DNA of 52,294 bases from Actinomycetes bacterium. GTDB lineage: Bacteria; Actinomycetota; Acidimicrobiia; Acidimicrobiales; SZUA-35. This document shows, piece after piece, positions 1 through 9,501 of the stretch. The position numbers were made by a program, and so were the translations under genes. Every line of letters starts with the position of its first letter. Within the stretch, counting starts at the first letter, position 1. The notes beneath the pieces are model-generated. The model was not told the origin of the DNA and ran no database searches. It worked only from the letters and a program-made list of their open reading frames with translations. The stretch covers positions 1 to 52,294 of the forward strand of contig JAJRQY010000170.1 in the NCBI GenBank assembly GCA_024280015.1. The letters are read 5' to 3'.

Positions 1-141
1 GAGATGTGTATGCCTGGGGATAATACGGAGATGTCGGTTGAGTTGATTAATCCGATTGCGATGGATGAGGGTTTGCGGTTTGCTATTCGTGAGGGTGGGC
101 GTACTGTTGGTGCTGGTCGTGTGACCAAGATCATCAAGTAG
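1..141 (+). CDS. tuf: Elongation factor Tu, C-terminal end (partial)
   Basis: The first 46 codons read in frame 1 to a TAG at 139-141 and give the highly conserved end of EF-Tu: MPGDN, the [18 protein letters not shown] block and the terminal [10 protein letters not shown]. This is the end of beta-barrel domain 3 of the GTPase that delivers aminoacyl-tRNA to the ribosome. The start lies outside the window. It sits 11 bases upstream of rpsJ, the usual actinobacterial fusA-tuf-rpsJ order. Codon use is odd: the first 41 codons all end in G or T, and C-ending codons appear only in the last five. Genes downstream use C-ending codons freely. Confidence 0.97.
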   Translation, partial: EMCMPGDNTEMSVELINPIAMDEGLRFAIREGGRTVGAGRVTKIIK

Positions 142-152
142 GAACTGAACTC

Positions 153-473
153 ATGGCAGCCAAGCAGAAAATTCGCATCCGTCTCAAGGCATATGATCAC
201 GAGATCATCGATCAGTCCACGAAGAAGATCGTTGAGACCGTTGCTCGTACTAACGCCGAGTTCCGCGGCCCAATCCCTCTTCCAACTGACAAGCACCGTT
301 TCTGTGTGATCCGGTCGCCTCACAAGGACAAGGACAGCCGTGAACATTTCGAGATGCGGGTGCACAAGCGCCTGATCGACATTCTTGAGCCAAATCCCAA
401 GACCGTCGATTCTCTCCAGCGACTAGAACTTCCCGCTGGCGTCGACATCGAGATCAAGATCCAGCAGCTCTAG
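153..473 (+). CDS. rpsJ: 30S ribosomal protein S10
   Basis: 106 residues, normal for S10, matching the family from the first strand ([12 protein letters not shown]) through the conserved PLPT and the HKR/ID region to the C-terminus. S10 is part of the 30S head and, in other bacteria, also joins the NusB transcription antitermination complex. The ATG follows the tuf stop by 11 bases and has AGGAA about 8 bases upstream. It opens the S10 ribosomal block but is separated from the next gene, rplC, by an unusually long spacer of 343 bp, so it may be co-transcribed mainly with tuf. Confidence 0.98.
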   Translation: MAAKQKIRIRLKAYDHEIIDQSTKKIVETVARTNAEFRGPIPLPTDKHRFCVIRSPHKDKDSREHFEMRVHKRLIDILEPNPKTVDSLQRLELPAGVDIEIKIQQL

Positions 474-816
474 CTCCTGTTTCTCACCAATTTCATTGGA
501 TGTCCAGGCACTGCTCTTGCGAGCTAGCGCCTGGGCATTCGGCGTTTTGGGTGGACGGCTTTGACCGAGGCCACTGCGGGTAGGGAAGTTCACCCGCCAT
601 GCTCGAACAATCGCCGGTGTGAACACGTGCAAGTCCCGCTAGCATCGTCATTTCGGATCAGCCCCCGGCTGGTCGCAATCGAAGTCCATGCAGGCCCCGT
701 GATGGGGTACCAGGTGGCACAACCAGATTCTCGCTCCGTATGCAGACACAACCGTGTTTCGCAGGCGGAGCGTTCACGTGAACGGCCCTCGGGCCCGCTG
801 ACGGGAAGTAGCAGTT
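474..816 (+). other. 343-bp spacer between rpsJ and rplC with inverted repeats
   Basis: No convincing gene is present. The spacer holds an inverted repeat with arms GTTCACCCG (588-596) and CGGTGTGAAC (615-624), pairing with one bulged base, and a perfect 12-bp palindrome GTTCACGTGAAC at 772-783, about 34 bases before the rplC start. A TAGCAT hexamer at 640-645 resembles the -10 boxes of infA and rplM, but no good -35 box lies 16-18 bases upstream. A role as promoter or leader region for the rplC-rplQ block is inference. Confidence 0.5.
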
Positions 817-1464
817 ATGACAGAAAAAGCCATTGTCGGCGAGAAGGTCGGCATGACACAGGTTTGGGACGAGGACAACAACATCGTCCCCGTAACCGTG
901 GTCAAGGTCACCCCTTGCCGTGTCGTTCAAATCAAGACGGTCGGTAACGACGGCTACAGCGCCCTTCAGGTCACCATTGGTGACAAGGAAGCCAAGAAGC
1001 TGAACCGGCCAGAGGCTGGCCACTTTGCTAAGCATGGTGTCGCACCAGGAACCGAACTGGTCGAGCTCCGCATGTCTGACGTGAGCAACTATGAAGTTGG
1101 CCAAGAGCTGACAGCCGAAACCTTCGAAGCCGGAAACATCGTCGATGTGGTCGGTACCAGCAAGGGCAAGGGCTTCACCGGTGTCATGAAGCGCCATAAT
1201 TTCGCTGGACAGCGCGCCACTCACGGTGCCCACCTCGTTCACCGCATGCCTGGCTCCATTGGCCAGTGCGCAACGCCAGCTCGTGTGTTCAAGGGCACCA
1301 AGATGGCTGGTCGTCACGGTGGCGAGCGAGTCACCACCCAGAACCTCATGATTGTTCGGGCCGACGCCGAGCAGAACCTCGTTCTGGTCAAGGGCGCCAT
1401 TCCTGGCCCCAAGGGCGGAACCGTCATCATCAGTGATGCAGTGAAGTCCAGGAAGGTCAGCTGA
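817..1464 (+). CDS. rplC: 50S ribosomal protein L3
   Basis: 215 residues, the usual bacterial length. It begins with the conserved [12 protein letters not shown] block and carries the central [17 protein letters not shown] loop (about residues 112-128) and the GxMAGRxG motif that reaches towards the peptidyl-transferase centre. L3 is an early 23S rRNA-binding protein. GGGAAG lies upstream of the ATG. The stop TGA overlaps the rplD ATG by one base, so L3 and L4 are translationally coupled. It is the first gene after the 343-bp spacer and probably the first gene of a long transcript. Confidence 0.98.
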   Translation: MTEKAIVGEKVGMTQVWDEDNNIVPVTVVKVTPCRVVQIKTVGNDGYSALQVTIGDKEAKKLNRPEAGHFAKHGVAPGTELVELRMSDVSNYEVGQELTAETFEAGNIVDVVGTSKGKGFTGVMKRHNFAGQRATHGAHLVHRMPGSIGQCATPARVFKGTKMAGRHGGERVTTQNLMIVRADAEQNLVLVKGAIPGPKGGTVIISDAVKSRKVS

Positions 1465-2063
1465 TGGCAGTCAAGAAGGTCATAGCCGAACTCGATCCCC
1501 ACACATTTGGGATCGAGCCAAACATGGCAGTCATGCACCAGGTGGTCACCGCCCAGCTGGCAGCCAAGCGCCAGGGCACCCACTCCACCAAGACACGGGC
1601 CGAGGTCCGCGGTGGTGGAGCAAAGCCTTGGAAGCAGAAGGGCACCGGTCGCGCCCGCGCCGGTTCCAGCCGTTCTCCAATCTGGATTGGCGGTGGTATT
1701 GCTCACGGGCCAAAGCCTCGTGACTACGCCCAGCGCACCAACAAGAAGATGATCAACCTTGCCCTTCGTTCGGCCCTTTCGGATCGTGCGTCAGACTCCA
1801 AGGTCATGGTCGTTGAAGACTGGGGCTTCGAAACTCCAAGCACCAAGGCGGCAATCGCTGCCCTCAGCGACCTCAATGTCGAAGGTAAGGCCCTCATCGT
1901 TCTTGATCGGGACGAAGACGCCGCCTGGAAGAGCTTCCGTAACCTCACGGACGTTCATCTCATCCATTCTGATCAACTCAATACCTACGACGTTCTCGTG
2001 AGCGACTATGTCGTATTCAGCGCCTCCTGCCTGCCCGGCTCGAGCGAGGGAGACGAGTCATGA
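1464..2063 (+). CDS. rplD: 50S ribosomal protein L4
   Basis: 199 residues, typical of bacterial L4. The internal loop that lines the exit tunnel is clear: [20 protein letters not shown] at about residues 45-65, followed by [12 protein letters not shown]. In E. coli L4 represses its own S10 operon by acting on the leader RNA; whether it does so here cannot be read from the sequence. The ATG overlaps the rplC stop by one base and the 3' end overlaps rplW by four bases (ATGA). Confidence 0.98.
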   Translation: MAVKKVIAELDPHTFGIEPNMAVMHQVVTAQLAAKRQGTHSTKTRAEVRGGGAKPWKQKGTGRARAGSSRSPIWIGGGIAHGPKPRDYAQRTNKKMINLALRSALSDRASDSKVMVVEDWGFETPSTKAAIAALSDLNVEGKALIVLDRDEDAAWKSFRNLTDVHLIHSDQLNTYDVLVSDYVVFSASCLPGSSEGDES

Positions 2064-2353
2064 AAGATCCGCACGACGTCATCATCAAGCCGGTGATTTC
2101 CGAGAAGACCTATCTCCAGGTAGAGCAGTCCAACACCTACACCTTCGTGGTGCAGAAGTCGGCCTCCAAGCCAGAGATCAAGGAAGCCATTGAGGCCATC
2201 TTTGATGGCGTCAAAGTTTCCCGAGTGAACACCTTGAACCGCAAGGGCAAGCGTGTCCGAAACCGGCGTAACAACACATTTAGCAAGCGATCCGATTCGA
2301 AGCGAGCGATTGTCACCCTTTCCGAGGGTGAAATCGAGCTCTTCACGAGCTGA
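2060..2353 (+). CDS. rplW: 50S ribosomal protein L23
   Basis: 97 residues, normal for L23. The N-terminus ([12 protein letters not shown]) and the [20 protein letters not shown] segment are the family signature, followed by the basic loop [10 protein letters not shown]23 borders the exit tunnel mouth and docks trigger factor, SRP and SecY. The start overlaps the rplD end by four bases, which supports this ATG. Ten bases separate its stop from rplB. Confidence 0.98.
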   Translation: MKDPHDVIIKPVISEKTYLQVEQSNTYTFVVQKSASKPEIKEAIEAIFDGVKVSRVNTLNRKGKRVRNRRNNTFSKRSDSKRAIVTLSEGEIELFTS

Positions 2354-2363
2354 GGTCTGACTG

Positions 2364-3200
2364 ATGGGAATTCGCAAACGCAAACCAACAAGTCCTGGCC
2401 GCAGGTTCCAGACTTCCTCTGACTTTGCCGAGATCACTCGGACAAGCCCAGAGAAGTCTCTCTTGGTCAAGAAGTCCTCCACTGGTGGACGAAACAACTA
2501 CGGGCGCAAGACGTCTCGTCACCGTGGTGGCGGGCACAAGCAGCGTTATCGCGTCATCGATTTCCGACGCAACAAGGACGGCATTCCCGCCACTGTTGCT
2601 TCAATTGAGTATGACCCGAACCGCAACTGCCGCATTGCCTTGCTGCACTACCATGACGGTGAGAAGCGCTACATCCTGGCGCCGAAAGACCTCAACGTTG
2701 GTGACCAGGTTCGGTCCGGCGCAGGCTCTGACATCAAGCCGGGCAACGCACTGCCGATGCGCTTCATCCCCGTCGGTACCGTGATTCACGCTGTTGAACT
2801 CAAGGTCGGTGGCGGTGCACAGATGGCCCGATCCGCCGGCACAAGTGTTCAGCTGGTAGCCAAGGAGGGCGTTCATGCCACCCTTCGCTTGCCAAGCACC
2901 GAGATGCGTCGTGTTTCCATCGACTGCATGGCCACGATCGGCGAAGTCGGCAATGCCGAGCATGAACTGATCAAGATCGGCAAAGCTGGCCGTTCGCGCT
3001 GGAAGGGCAAGCGCCCCCAGACTCGTGGTGTAGCCATGAACCCCGTTGACCATCCACATGGTGGTGGCGAGGGCAAGACATCGGGTGGACGACACCCAGT
3101 ATCCCCATGGGGCCAGGCCGAAGGCCGGACCCGCAAGAAGGGCAAGAAATCTGATGACCAGATCATCCGCCGTAGGCGGACACGCGGCGGACGGAGGTAA
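2364..3200 (+). CDS. rplB: 50S ribosomal protein L2
   Basis: 278 residues, the standard length. The OB-fold/SH3 core is recognisable ([15 protein letters not shown], then [15 protein letters not shown]), as is the functionally critical C-terminal [17 protein letters not shown] loop near the peptidyl-transferase centre, whose conserved histidine lies in HPHGGG. The tail is strongly basic ([10 protein letters not shown]). L2 is needed for subunit association. It is followed 3 bases later by rpsS. Confidence 0.98.
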   Translation: MGIRKRKPTSPGRRFQTSSDFAEITRTSPEKSLLVKKSSTGGRNNYGRKTSRHRGGGHKQRYRVIDFRRNKDGIPATVASIEYDPNRNCRIALLHYHDGEKRYILAPKDLNVGDQVRSGAGSDIKPGNALPMRFIPVGTVIHAVELKVGGGAQMARSAGTSVQLVAKEGVHATLRLPSTEMRRVSIDCMATIGEVGNAEHELIKIGKAGRSRWKGKRPQTRGVAMNPVDHPHGGGEGKTSGGRHPVSPWGQAEGRTRKKGKKSDDQIIRRRRTRGGRR

Positions 3201-3203
3201 GGC

Positions 3204-3482
3204 ATGCCACGCAGCCTAAAGAAGGGTCCCTTCGTCGATGAGCATCTGCTCAAGAAGGTCGATGCCCTCAACGCAAATGGTGAGAAGCGAGTCATCAAGA
3301 CTTGGTCTCGCCGCTCAACCATCATTCCTGACATGGTCGGCCACACCATCGCCGTACATGACGGACGCAAGCATGTTCCGGTGTACATCACCGAATCCAT
3401 GGTTGGTCACAAGCTCGGCGAATTCTCGCCGACTCGTACCTTCCGGCACCATGCTGGCCAAGAGAAGACGGTCCGACGATGA
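3204..3482 (+). CDS. rpsS: 30S ribosomal protein S19
   Basis: 92 residues, normal length. It starts [18 protein letters not shown] and contains the [24 protein letters not shown] block typical of S19, which binds 16S rRNA in the 30S head next to S13. An AGGTAAGGC stretch lies before the ATG. The last four bases overlap the rplV start (ATGA), indicating coupled translation. Confidence 0.98.
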   Translation: MPRSLKKGPFVDEHLLKKVDALNANGEKRVIKTWSRRSTIIPDMVGHTIAVHDGRKHVPVYITESMVGHKLGEFSPTRTFRHHAGQEKTVRR

Positions 3483-4363
3483 CGGGTCTGAAGACGAACG
3501 AGCGGCCCGGTACCCGAGCCCAAGTTCGCTACCTACGCATGTCTGCGTCCAAGGCTCGCGTTGTGCTCAACCTTGTTCGCGACAAGCAGGTTGGCGACGC
3601 TCACCAGATTCTGGCTTTGAGCGAGCGGCTCGCCGCCAAGGAGATCGCCAAGGTTCTGACCTCGGCCATCGCCAATGCTGAGCACAATGATGATGTGCCG
3701 GCTGAGGAGCTCTACATCTCGGCTTGCTACGCCGATGAGGGTCCGACGCTCAAGCGTTTCCGCCCCCGTGCCCGAGGGCGTGCTGGAGCGATCCACAAGC
3801 AGACCTGCCACATCACCGTCATCGTGAGTCGTCTCTCTGATGATGCCCTTGATCGTCTTCGTGAGAAGGCGGCCAAGAGTGGCGCAGGCGATGCCTCTGC
3901 CAATCGTCAAGCCCGAGTGGCCAAGTCCAAGGGCGAAGAGGTCGACGAAGTCGTCGAAGAAACGCCAACCGACGAGGTAGTCGATGCTGAGGCTGTTGAG
4001 GCCGAGGTCGTTGAGACCGAAGCCGTCGAGGCCGAGGTAGTCGAGGAGACACCGGCTGAGGCCGAGGTTGACAGCAATACACAGGATTCCGACGATGATG
4101 GCGTCGCCAATGCTTCGGATGAGAGCCCGTATGGGCCTGGCAGCCATGCCCTCATCAACGAAGACCCCGATGTCATGCCCGAGGGTTTCCCTATCAAGGG
4201 AAATGACCAATCCAAGCTGTATCACAACGAGAACAGCCGCTTCTATAGCCGAACCAAGGCCGAGATCTGGTTTGCAACCGACGAGGCAGCTGAAGCCGCA
4301 GGTTTCAGCAAGCCTCCTTCCCAAATCAAGAGCGAGTCCGACAACTCAGGAGATGATGCCTGA
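3479..4363 (+). CDS. rplV: 50S ribosomal protein L22 with long acidic, sunset-like C-terminal extension
   Basis: 294 residues against about 110-130 for ordinary L22. Residues 1-120 are a normal L22: [18 protein letters not shown], then the tunnel beta-hairpin around [20 protein letters not shown]. Residues about 145-210 form a Glu/Val/Ala-rich acidic linker encoded partly by a 30-bp imperfect duplication (3989-4048). Residues about 218-276 form a compact domain with [11 protein letters not shown] (from I239), then [24 protein letters not shown]. This pattern matches what I recall as the 'sunset domain' found on actinobacterial ribosomal and other proteins. The frame is open and codon use continuous, so this is a real fusion. 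The function of the extension is unknown. The end overlaps rpsC by one base. Confidence 0.95.
   Translation: MTGLKTNERPGTRAQVRYLRMSASKARVVLNLVRDKQVGDAHQILALSERLAAKEIAKVLTSAIANAEHNDDVPAEELYISACYADEGPTLKRFRPRARGRAGAIHKQTCHITVIVSRLSDDALDRLREKAAKSGAGDASANRQARVAKSKGEEVDEVVEETPTDEVVDAEAVEAEVVETEAVEAEVVEETPAEAEVDSNTQDSDDDGVANASDESPYGPGSHALINEDPDVMPEGFPIKGNDQSKLYHNENSRFYSRTKAEIWFATDEAAEAAGFSKPPSQIKSESDNSGDDA
3989..4048 (+). repeat. 30-bp imperfect tandem duplication in the L22 acidic linker
   Basis: Two adjacent 30-bp units, 3989-4018 and 4019-4048, differ mainly at third codon positions and at their ends. They encode two copies of a decapeptide of the form EAVEAEVVE(T/E). The synonymous differences show an older duplication under protein-level constraint. 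Confidence 0.75.
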
Positions 4364-5253
4364 TGGGCCAGAAAATTCACCCCTACGGTTTCCGGCTTGG
4401 AATCACCACCGACTGGAAGTCTCGCTGGATCGCCGATCGCCAGGAATATCGCGATTACCTCCACGAGGACTCGGCCGTTCGCATCTATCTCATGGAGCAA
4501 TTGCCCAATGCGGCAATCAGCCGCATCGAGATCGAGCGCACCCGTGACAAGCTCCAGATCGATGTTCACACCGCTCGTCCGGGAATTGTCATTGGCCGCA
4601 AGGGCTCCGAAGCTGACCGCCTGCGTCAAGGCCTGACCAAGATCACCGGCAATCCTCGGGTCAAGCTCAATATTGTTGAGATCAAGCAGCCCGAACTGGA
4701 TGCCGCTCTTATTGCCCAAGGTGTCGCCGATCAGCTTGCTGGTCGTATGGCATTCCGTCGTGCGATGAAGCGTGCGGTACAGAATGCGATGAAGGCCGGA
4801 GCCAAGGGCATCAAGATCCAAAGCTCAGGTCGCCTTGGTGGCGCCGAGATGGGACGCATCGAGTGGTACCGCGAGGGTCGAGTTCCGCTCCACACCCTTC
4901 GGGCAGACATTGACTATGGTCTTCGTGAAGCCCACACCACTGCCGGGCGCATCGGCGTGAAGGTCTGGCTCTACAAGGGAGACATTCTTCCCTACAAGGC
5001 TTCGGCCGACAAGGCAACCAAAGAAGCAGCCATGGCTGTTGGTGATGCCGCTGGTCAGGCTCCAATGCCTGTTGTTTCTTCCGCCCGACGCCCCAAGCCT
5101 GCGGCTGCCGCGGTTGAAGGCCAAGAGCCAGCTCCGCTGGTCAAAGAAGGCGACCCCGAGTTTGAGCGCCTGCTCGCTGAAGAGGAAGCCATCGAAGCCA
5201 GCCTCAAAGAAAAGGGCGGCACCGACAAGTTCCGTGAAGGAGATGACGGCTGA
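4363..5253 (+). CDS. rpsC: 30S ribosomal protein S3
   Basis: 296 residues, longer than the usual 210-280. It begins [14 protein letters not shown], has the type II KH domain with the [13 protein letters not shown] loop (about residues 75-88) and the S3 C-terminal domain ([14 protein letters not shown], then the [10 protein letters not shown] strand near 208-217). After about residue 220 comes an Ala/Pro- and Glu-rich tail without recognisable fold; tails of this kind are common in actinobacterial S3. S3 lines the mRNA entry channel and has helicase activity with S4 and S5. It overlaps both neighbours by one base. Confidence 0.97.
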   Translation: MGQKIHPYGFRLGITTDWKSRWIADRQEYRDYLHEDSAVRIYLMEQLPNAAISRIEIERTRDKLQIDVHTARPGIVIGRKGSEADRLRQGLTKITGNPRVKLNIVEIKQPELDAALIAQGVADQLAGRMAFRRAMKRAVQNAMKAGAKGIKIQSSGRLGGAEMGRIEWYREGRVPLHTLRADIDYGLREAHTTAGRIGVKVWLYKGDILPYKASADKATKEAAMAVGDAAGQAPMPVVSSARRPKPAAAAVEGQEPAPLVKEGDPEFERLLAEEEAIEASLKEKGGTDKFREGDDG

Positions 5254-5675
5254 TGCTGATGCCAAAGAAAGTCAAGCACCGCAAGCAGCATCGAGCAAAG
5301 CGCAATGGCAAGGCCAAGGGCGCAACCTCGGTAGCTTTTGGTGAGTACGGCATCCAGGTTCTGGAGCCAGCATGGATTTCGGCCCGCCAGATTGAGGCAG
5401 CCCGTATCGCCATGACCCGTCACATCAAGCGTGGCGGCAAGGTCTGGATCAATGTCTTTCCTGACCGTCCCGTCACCGAGAAGCCAGCCGAAACCCGCAT
5501 GGGTTCGGGCAAGGGCAATGTCGAGCGTTGGATCGCTGTGGTCAAGCCTGGCCGCATCATCTTTGAAATGTCCTACCCCGACCCAGTCGTGGCCCATGAG
5601 GCGCTGAACCGGGCCATCCAGAAGCTGCCCGTTAAGGCACGCATCGTCACTCGGGAGGTCGGCTTCGATGACTGA
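5253..5675 (+). CDS. rplP: 50S ribosomal protein L16
   Basis: 140 residues, usual length. It starts [23 protein letters not shown] and has the conserved [25 protein letters not shown]-type segment (here [10 protein letters not shown]) and the [18 protein letters not shown] block that contacts the A- and P-site tRNAs. A second in-frame ATG two codons on is possible, but actinobacterial L16 usually starts at MLMP. The 3' end overlaps rpmC by eight bases. Confidence 0.97.
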   Translation: MLMPKKVKHRKQHRAKRNGKAKGATSVAFGEYGIQVLEPAWISARQIEAARIAMTRHIKRGGKVWINVFPDRPVTEKPAETRMGSGKGNVERWIAVVKPGRIIFEMSYPDPVVAHEALNRAIQKLPVKARIVTREVGFDD

Positions 5676-5871
5676 TTCCACCGTCACTGACCAATCAGAC
5701 GCAGAATTGGTCGAGGCTCGCGCCGAATCCAAGCGTGAACTGTTCAACCTTCGTTTCCAACTGGCGACCGGGCAACTGGAAAACAGTGCCCGAATTCCAC
5801 AGGTCAAGCGCCAGGTTGCACGCATAAACACCGAAATACGGGCCCGTGAGCTCGCTAAGCAGGAGTCTTAA
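5668..5871 (+). CDS. rpmC: 50S ribosomal protein L29
   Basis: 67 residues, a normal small L29: two long helices with the family signature [28 protein letters not shown](V)ARINTE split over the turn. L29 lies beside L23 at the tunnel exit. The start lies inside the end of rplP (8-bp overlap) and the stop TAA overlaps the rpsQ ATG by one base. Confidence 0.96.
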   Translation: MTDSTVTDQSDAELVEARAESKRELFNLRFQLATGQLENSARIPQVKRQVARINTEIRARELAKQES

Positions 5872-6152
5872 TGGCTACCGAAACAGAACAAACTGACACC
5901 GCCCGGCCACGCCGCAAGGTGCGCGAGGGTGTTGTACTCTCAGCCAAGATGGACAAGACAGTCGTTGTCGAAGTCACTCGTCGAAGCACGCACCCTCAGT
6001 ACTCCAAGACGGTCCAGTCCCATACCCGTTACTACGCCCACGACGAGGAGAACACCCTCAAAGAAGGCGACAAGGTGCGGATTGTTGAGACGAAGCCACT
6101 TTCCAAGCTCAAGCGTTGGCGCGTGCTGGAGATTCTGGAGCGGGCAAGATGA
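5871..6152 (+). CDS. rpsQ: 30S ribosomal protein S17
   Basis: 93 residues, typical of S17. The OB-fold strands are clear: [18 protein letters not shown], then [21 protein letters not shown], and the closing [20 protein letters not shown] signature. S17 is a primary 16S rRNA binder. The short N-terminal stretch before the fold is common in actinobacteria. It overlaps rplN by four bases (ATGA). Confidence 0.97.
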   Translation: MATETEQTDTARPRRKVREGVVLSAKMDKTVVVEVTRRSTHPQYSKTVQSHTRYYAHDEENTLKEGDKVRIVETKPLSKLKRWRVLEILERAR

Positions 6153-6517
6153 TTCAACAGGAATCTCGGCTCAAGATCGCCGACAACAGCGGCGCACGTG
6201 AAGTGCTCTGTATCAAGGTTCTTGGTGGCTCGAAGCGCCGCTACGCATCCATCGGTGACGTCTTTGTCGCCACCATCAAGGATGCCGTACCCGGAGCCGC
6301 AGTCAAAAAGGGCGAGGTCGTCAGGTGCGTCGTCGTCCGAACAAAGAAGGAAAAGCGTCGTGCAGACGGCAGCTACATCCGCTTTGACGAGAACGCCGCT
6401 GTCCTCATCAATGAGAACCGACAGCCTCGTGGCACTCGAATCTTTGGCCCGGTTGGGCGAGAGCTTCGTGACAAGAAATTCATGCGAATTGTTTCACTCG
6501 CCCCGGAGGTGATCTGA
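6149..6517 (+). CDS. rplN: 50S ribosomal protein L14
   Basis: 122 residues from the ATG at 6149, which overlaps the rpsQ stop by four bases. The open frame extends upstream to 6116, but the family starts [19 protein letters not shown], so the later ATG is right. The conserved [33 protein letters not shown]-type core (here IGDVFV) and [11 protein letters not shown] are present. L14 forms intersubunit bridges with 16S rRNA and binds the silencing factor RsfS. The stop overlaps rplX by one base. Confidence 0.97.
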   Translation: MIQQESRLKIADNSGAREVLCIKVLGGSKRRYASIGDVFVATIKDAVPGAAVKKGEVVRCVVVRTKKEKRRADGSYIRFDENAAVLINENRQPRGTRIFGPVGRELRDKKFMRIVSLAPEVI

Positions 6518-6840
6518 TGAAGGTAAGAAAAGGTGACCGAGTCGAGATCCTGGCCGGGAAAGATCGTGGCAAGCAAAGCACGATCAGCGCTGCCTTCCCG
6601 GTGACGGGCAAGGTAACGGTCGAGGGTTACAACATCTCGAAGCGCCATACCCGGGCCACCTCTGCTGAGGATCCCGGCGGCATTGTTGACAAGGAGATGC
6701 CAATGGATGCATCCAATGTCGCGGTGTTGAGCCCAAGCGATGACAAGCCAACCCGTGTTGGCTACAAGATCAATGATGATGGAACCAAGGTCCGTGTTTG
6801 TAAGCGGACTGGTGCGGAGATTCCGGAGGCCGAGGTATGA
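6517..6840 (+). CDS. rplX: 50S ribosomal protein L24
   Basis: 107 residues. A KOW motif opens the protein ([19 protein letters not shown]), followed by [13 protein letters not shown] and the C-terminal [20 protein letters not shown] signature of L24. L24 is an assembly initiator of the large subunit and lies near the tunnel exit. It overlaps rplN by one base and rplE by four. Confidence 0.97.
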   Translation: MKVRKGDRVEILAGKDRGKQSTISAAFPVTGKVTVEGYNISKRHTRATSAEDPGGIVDKEMPMDASNVAVLSPSDDKPTRVGYKINDDGTKVRVCKRTGAEIPEAEV

Positions 6841-7400
6841 GCACGGTTCCACGCCTAAAAGGCAAATACAACGACGAGGTTCGGAGTGCTCTCAAGGAAG
6901 AGCTTGAGCTTCCGAACATCATGATGGTGCCCGGCTTGACCAAGATTGTGGTCAACATGGGTGTCGGTGAGGCCTTGCAGAACTCCAAGTTGCTGCAAGG
7001 GGCAACCGCAGACCTTGCCATGATTACTGGCCAGAAGGCCATCGTGACCAAAGCCAAGAAATCCATCGCCTCCTTCAAGCTGCGTGACGGCAACGCCATT
7101 GGCGCCAAGGTCACCCTTCGCGGCGACAGGATGTGGGAGTTCTTCGATCGCCTTGTGACGATCGCCATTCCTCGCATCCGTGACTTCCGGGGACTCAACC
7201 CCCGCTCCTTTGATGGCAACGGTAACTACACCTTTGGCCTCAATGAACAACTCATGTTTCCTGAGATCGACTACGACAATGTCGATGTCACCCGCGGTAT
7301 GGACATAACCATTGTGACCTCCGCTAAGACCAACGCCGAAGGCTACGCATTGCTCGATGCCTTCGGTTTCCCGTTCCGACGCGATGGGCAGGCCCAGTAA
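6837..7400 (+). CDS. rplE: 50S ribosomal protein L5
   Basis: 187 residues, standard for L5. It shows [20 protein letters not shown], the [21 protein letters not shown] block and the conserved [24 protein letters not shown] segment. L5 binds 5S rRNA and contacts the P-site tRNA. The ATG overlaps rplX by four bases; its stop TAA overlaps the ATG of the S14 gene by one base. Confidence 0.97.
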   Translation: MSTVPRLKGKYNDEVRSALKEELELPNIMMVPGLTKIVVNMGVGEALQNSKLLQGATADLAMITGQKAIVTKAKKSIASFKLRDGNAIGAKVTLRGDRMWEFFDRLVTIAIPRIRDFRGLNPRSFDGNGNYTFGLNEQLMFPEIDYDNVDVTRGMDITIVTSAKTNAEGYALLDAFGFPFRRDGQAQ

Positions 7401-7585
7401 TGGCAAAAAAGGCACTGATCGAAAAGCAAAAGAAGACACCGAAGTTCAAGGTGCGGGGCTACACCCGCTGCCAGAAGTGCGGTCGCCCGAAAGCGGTCTA
7501 TCGCCGCTTCGGCCTTTGTCGAATTTGTTTCCGTGATATGGCTCACGCTGGGGAAATCCCTGGTGTGACCAAGGCGAGCTGGTAG
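7400..7585 (+). CDS. rpsZ: 30S ribosomal protein S14, zinc-binding type Z
   Basis: 61 residues, the short zinc form of S14. The zinc ribbon is intact, with Cys at 24, 27, 40 and 43 (CQKC and CRIC). The segment [21 protein letters not shown] and the end GVTKASW are diagnostic. Actinobacteria often carry a second, zinc-free S14 copy under Zur control elsewhere; none is seen in this window. AGGAGG spans its stop codon and serves rpsH. Confidence 0.97.
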   Translation: MAKKALIEKQKKTPKFKVRGYTRCQKCGRPKAVYRRFGLCRICFRDMAHAGEIPGVTKASW

Positions 7586-7597
7586 GAGGATTTTCAC

Positions 7598-8002
7598 ATG
7601 ACAATGACAGATCCAATTGCCGACATGCTCACCCGAGTCCGCAACGCCAATATTGCTATGCATGATGAGGTCACAATGCCCTCATCCAAACTCAAAGAGG
7701 CTCTCGCCGAAGTCCTTCATAGTGAGGGCTACATCAGCTCGTTCACTTCTGAAGACTCCGAAACTTCCCCCGGTCGCAAGCTGACCATCACGATGAAGTA
7801 CTCACCTGAGCGTGAGCGTGTCATCAGTGGAATTCAACGCATTTCCAAGCCGGGACTGCGTATCTATAAGAAGTCCGACGAAATCCCTCGAGTGCTTGGT
7901 GGACTCGGCATTGCCGTTCTCTCCACCAGCAAGGGCCTTGTCACCGACCGAGAGGCCCGCAAGGGCAAGGTTGGCGGCGAAGTGCTCTGCTACGTCTGGT
8001 AG
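7598..8002 (+). CDS. rpsH: 30S ribosomal protein S8
   Basis: 134 residues, normal length. It has [16 protein letters not shown] at the N-terminus, [15 protein letters not shown], and the C-terminal [21 protein letters not shown] signature. A strong AGGAGG lies seven bases before the ATG at 7598, favouring it over the internal ATG two codons on. In E. coli S8 represses the spc operon by binding mRNA near rplE; whether this happens here is not visible. Confidence 0.97.
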   Translation: MTMTDPIADMLTRVRNANIAMHDEVTMPSSKLKEALAEVLHSEGYISSFTSEDSETSPGRKLTITMKYSPERERVISGIQRISKPGLRIYKKSDEIPRVLGGLGIAVLSTSKGLVTDREARKGKVGGEVLCYVW

Positions 8003-8008
8003 GTCGAT

Positions 8009-8548
8009 ATGTCACGTATTGGTAACGCAACTATTACGGTGCCCAAGGGTGTCGAAGTAAGTGTCTCTGGCAGCGCGGTTTCCGTTAAGGGACCCAAGGG
8101 AAATCTCGCCATCGACCTTCCTGATTTGATCACCGCCTCAGTCGAGGAGAACATCGTCACCGTGAGTCGTGAGAACGACGAGCGTCAGGCGAAGGCTCTT
8201 CACGGTCTTAACCGCTCCCTGATCAACAATATGATTATCGGAGTCGATCAAGGTTTCCGTAAGGACCTGGAAATCGTTGGGGTCGGCTACCGAGCCGCCG
8301 CCAAGGGGCCATCCAAGATCGAGCTAGCGCTCGGTTTCAGCCACTCGATCACGGTCGAAGCTCCAGATGGCATCACCTTTGATGTTCCGGAGCCAACCAA
8401 GATCGGCGTCATCGGCATCGACAAGCAGGCAGTCGGCCAGGTGGCCGCGACGATTCGTGCCTATCGCAAGCCCGAGCCTTACAAGGGCAAGGGTGTGCGC
8501 TACGCCGGCGAGCACGTTGTTCGCAAGGCCGGAAAGGCTGGCAAGTAG
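8009..8548 (+). CDS. rplF: 50S ribosomal protein L6
   Basis: 179 residues, typical. Two tandem L6 folds are seen: the first with [17 protein letters not shown], the second with [24 protein letters not shown], ending in the [26 protein letters not shown] family signature. L6 sits near the sarcin-ricin loop and the factor-binding site. GGTCGATATG gives a modest ribosome binding site. rplR follows after two bases. Confidence 0.97.
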   Translation: MSRIGNATITVPKGVEVSVSGSAVSVKGPKGNLAIDLPDLITASVEENIVTVSRENDERQAKALHGLNRSLINNMIIGVDQGFRKDLEIVGVGYRAAAKGPSKIELALGFSHSITVEAPDGITFDVPEPTKIGVIGIDKQAVGQVAATIRAYRKPEPYKGKGVRYAGEHVVRKAGKAGK

Positions 8549-8550
8549 TC

Positions 8551-8913
8551 ATGACCAAAAAGACCAACCCCCAGCACGCGGCCCGGGCTCGACGCCAGTT
8601 CCGTGTTCGCAAGAAGGTCAACGGAACCGCCGAGCGTCCTCGCCTGGCTGTCTTCCGTTCCAACAAGCACATCAGCTGCCAGGTCATCGACGATGTCACT
8701 GGCCGCACACTTGCTGCTGCCTCAACCTATGAGAAGGATCTTCGGACCGACTCTGGTTCGATGGTTGGAGCCAAAGCAGTCGGCACCCTTATTGGTGAGC
8801 GTGCCCAAGCAGCCGGTGTCACACTGGCCGTCTTTGATCGTGGTGGAAACAAGTACCACGGCCGAATCGCCGCACTCGCCGACGCCGCCCGCGAAGCCGG
8901 CCTGAAGTTCTAG
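8551..8913 (+). CDS. rplR: 50S ribosomal protein L18
   Basis: 120 residues, usual size. The basic N-terminal arm ([13 protein letters not shown]) is followed by [20 protein letters not shown], the [17 protein letters not shown] helix and the closing [24 protein letters not shown] signature. L18 binds 5S rRNA together with L5. It lies between rplF and rpsE with spacings of 2 and 9 bases. Confidence 0.97.
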   Translation: MTKKTNPQHAARARRQFRVRKKVNGTAERPRLAVFRSNKHISCQVIDDVTGRTLAAASTYEKDLRTDSGSMVGAKAVGTLIGERAQAAGVTLAVFDRGGNKYHGRIAALADAAREAGLKF

Positions 8914-8922
8914 GAGCAAAGA

Positions 8923-9501
8923 ATGGCCAACGAACGAAATGACAGAAACGATCGTGGTGACGGACGCGAGTCCCGAGTCATCACCATCAACCGTGTAGCC
9001 AAGGTCGTCAAGGGCGGCCGTCGCTTCTCCTTTACCGCTCTGGTGGTACTTGGTGATGGCAACGGTCGTGTTGGACTGGGTTACGGCAAAGCGAAAGAAG
9101 TACCGCTGGCCATCCAGAAGGGGTCTGAGGAAGCACGCAAGCTGATGTTTGATGTGCCAATGGCTGGCGGAACCATCACCCACCAGATCATCGGTATCTG
9201 TGGTGCTGGCCGAGTCCTGCTCAAGCCCGCCGCCCGTGGTACCGGAGTCATCGCCGGTGGTGCTGCTCGTGCCATCCTCGAAGAAGCTGGCGTACATGAC
9301 GTGATTTGTAAGTCGCTGGGTTCAGCGAACCAGATCAATGTCGCCCGCGCCACCATTGATGCCCTTTCTAGCTTGAAGCGCCCAGATGAGATTGCTCGTC
9401 TGCGTGGCCTCGATGCATCCGACTTCACCCCTAAGGGATTGTTGGACGCATACAACGAGACCAAGCGTGGACCAGCTCCTGATCCAGTCGAGGTCAAGTA
9501 A
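8923..9501 (+). CDS. rpsE: 30S ribosomal protein S5
   Basis: 192 residues. The N-terminal double-stranded RNA-binding fold shows [43 protein letters not shown]-type sequence, followed by the [21 protein letters not shown] segment and [20 protein letters not shown]5 acts in decoding accuracy and is a known spectinomycin-resistance site. GGAGCAAAG precedes the ATG. The stop overlaps the rpmD start by one base. Confidence 0.97.
   Translation: MANERNDRNDRGDGRESRVITINRVAKVVKGGRRFSFTALVVLGDGNGRVGLGYGKAKEVPLAIQKGSEEARKLMFDVPMAGGTITHQIIGICGAGRVLLKPAARGTGVIAGGAARAILEEAGVHDVICKSLGSANQINVARATIDALSSLKRPDEIARLRGLDASDFTPKGLLDAYNETKRGPAPDPVEVK

Noticed and set aside
561-589. TTGACC as -35 box in the rpsJ-rplC gap
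   Set aside because: No -10 hexamer occurs at 16-18 bases spacing.
3533-4324. Minus-strand ORF of 263 codons opposite rplV
   Set aside because: A mirror of the repetitive acidic L22 tail; no start context and no homology.
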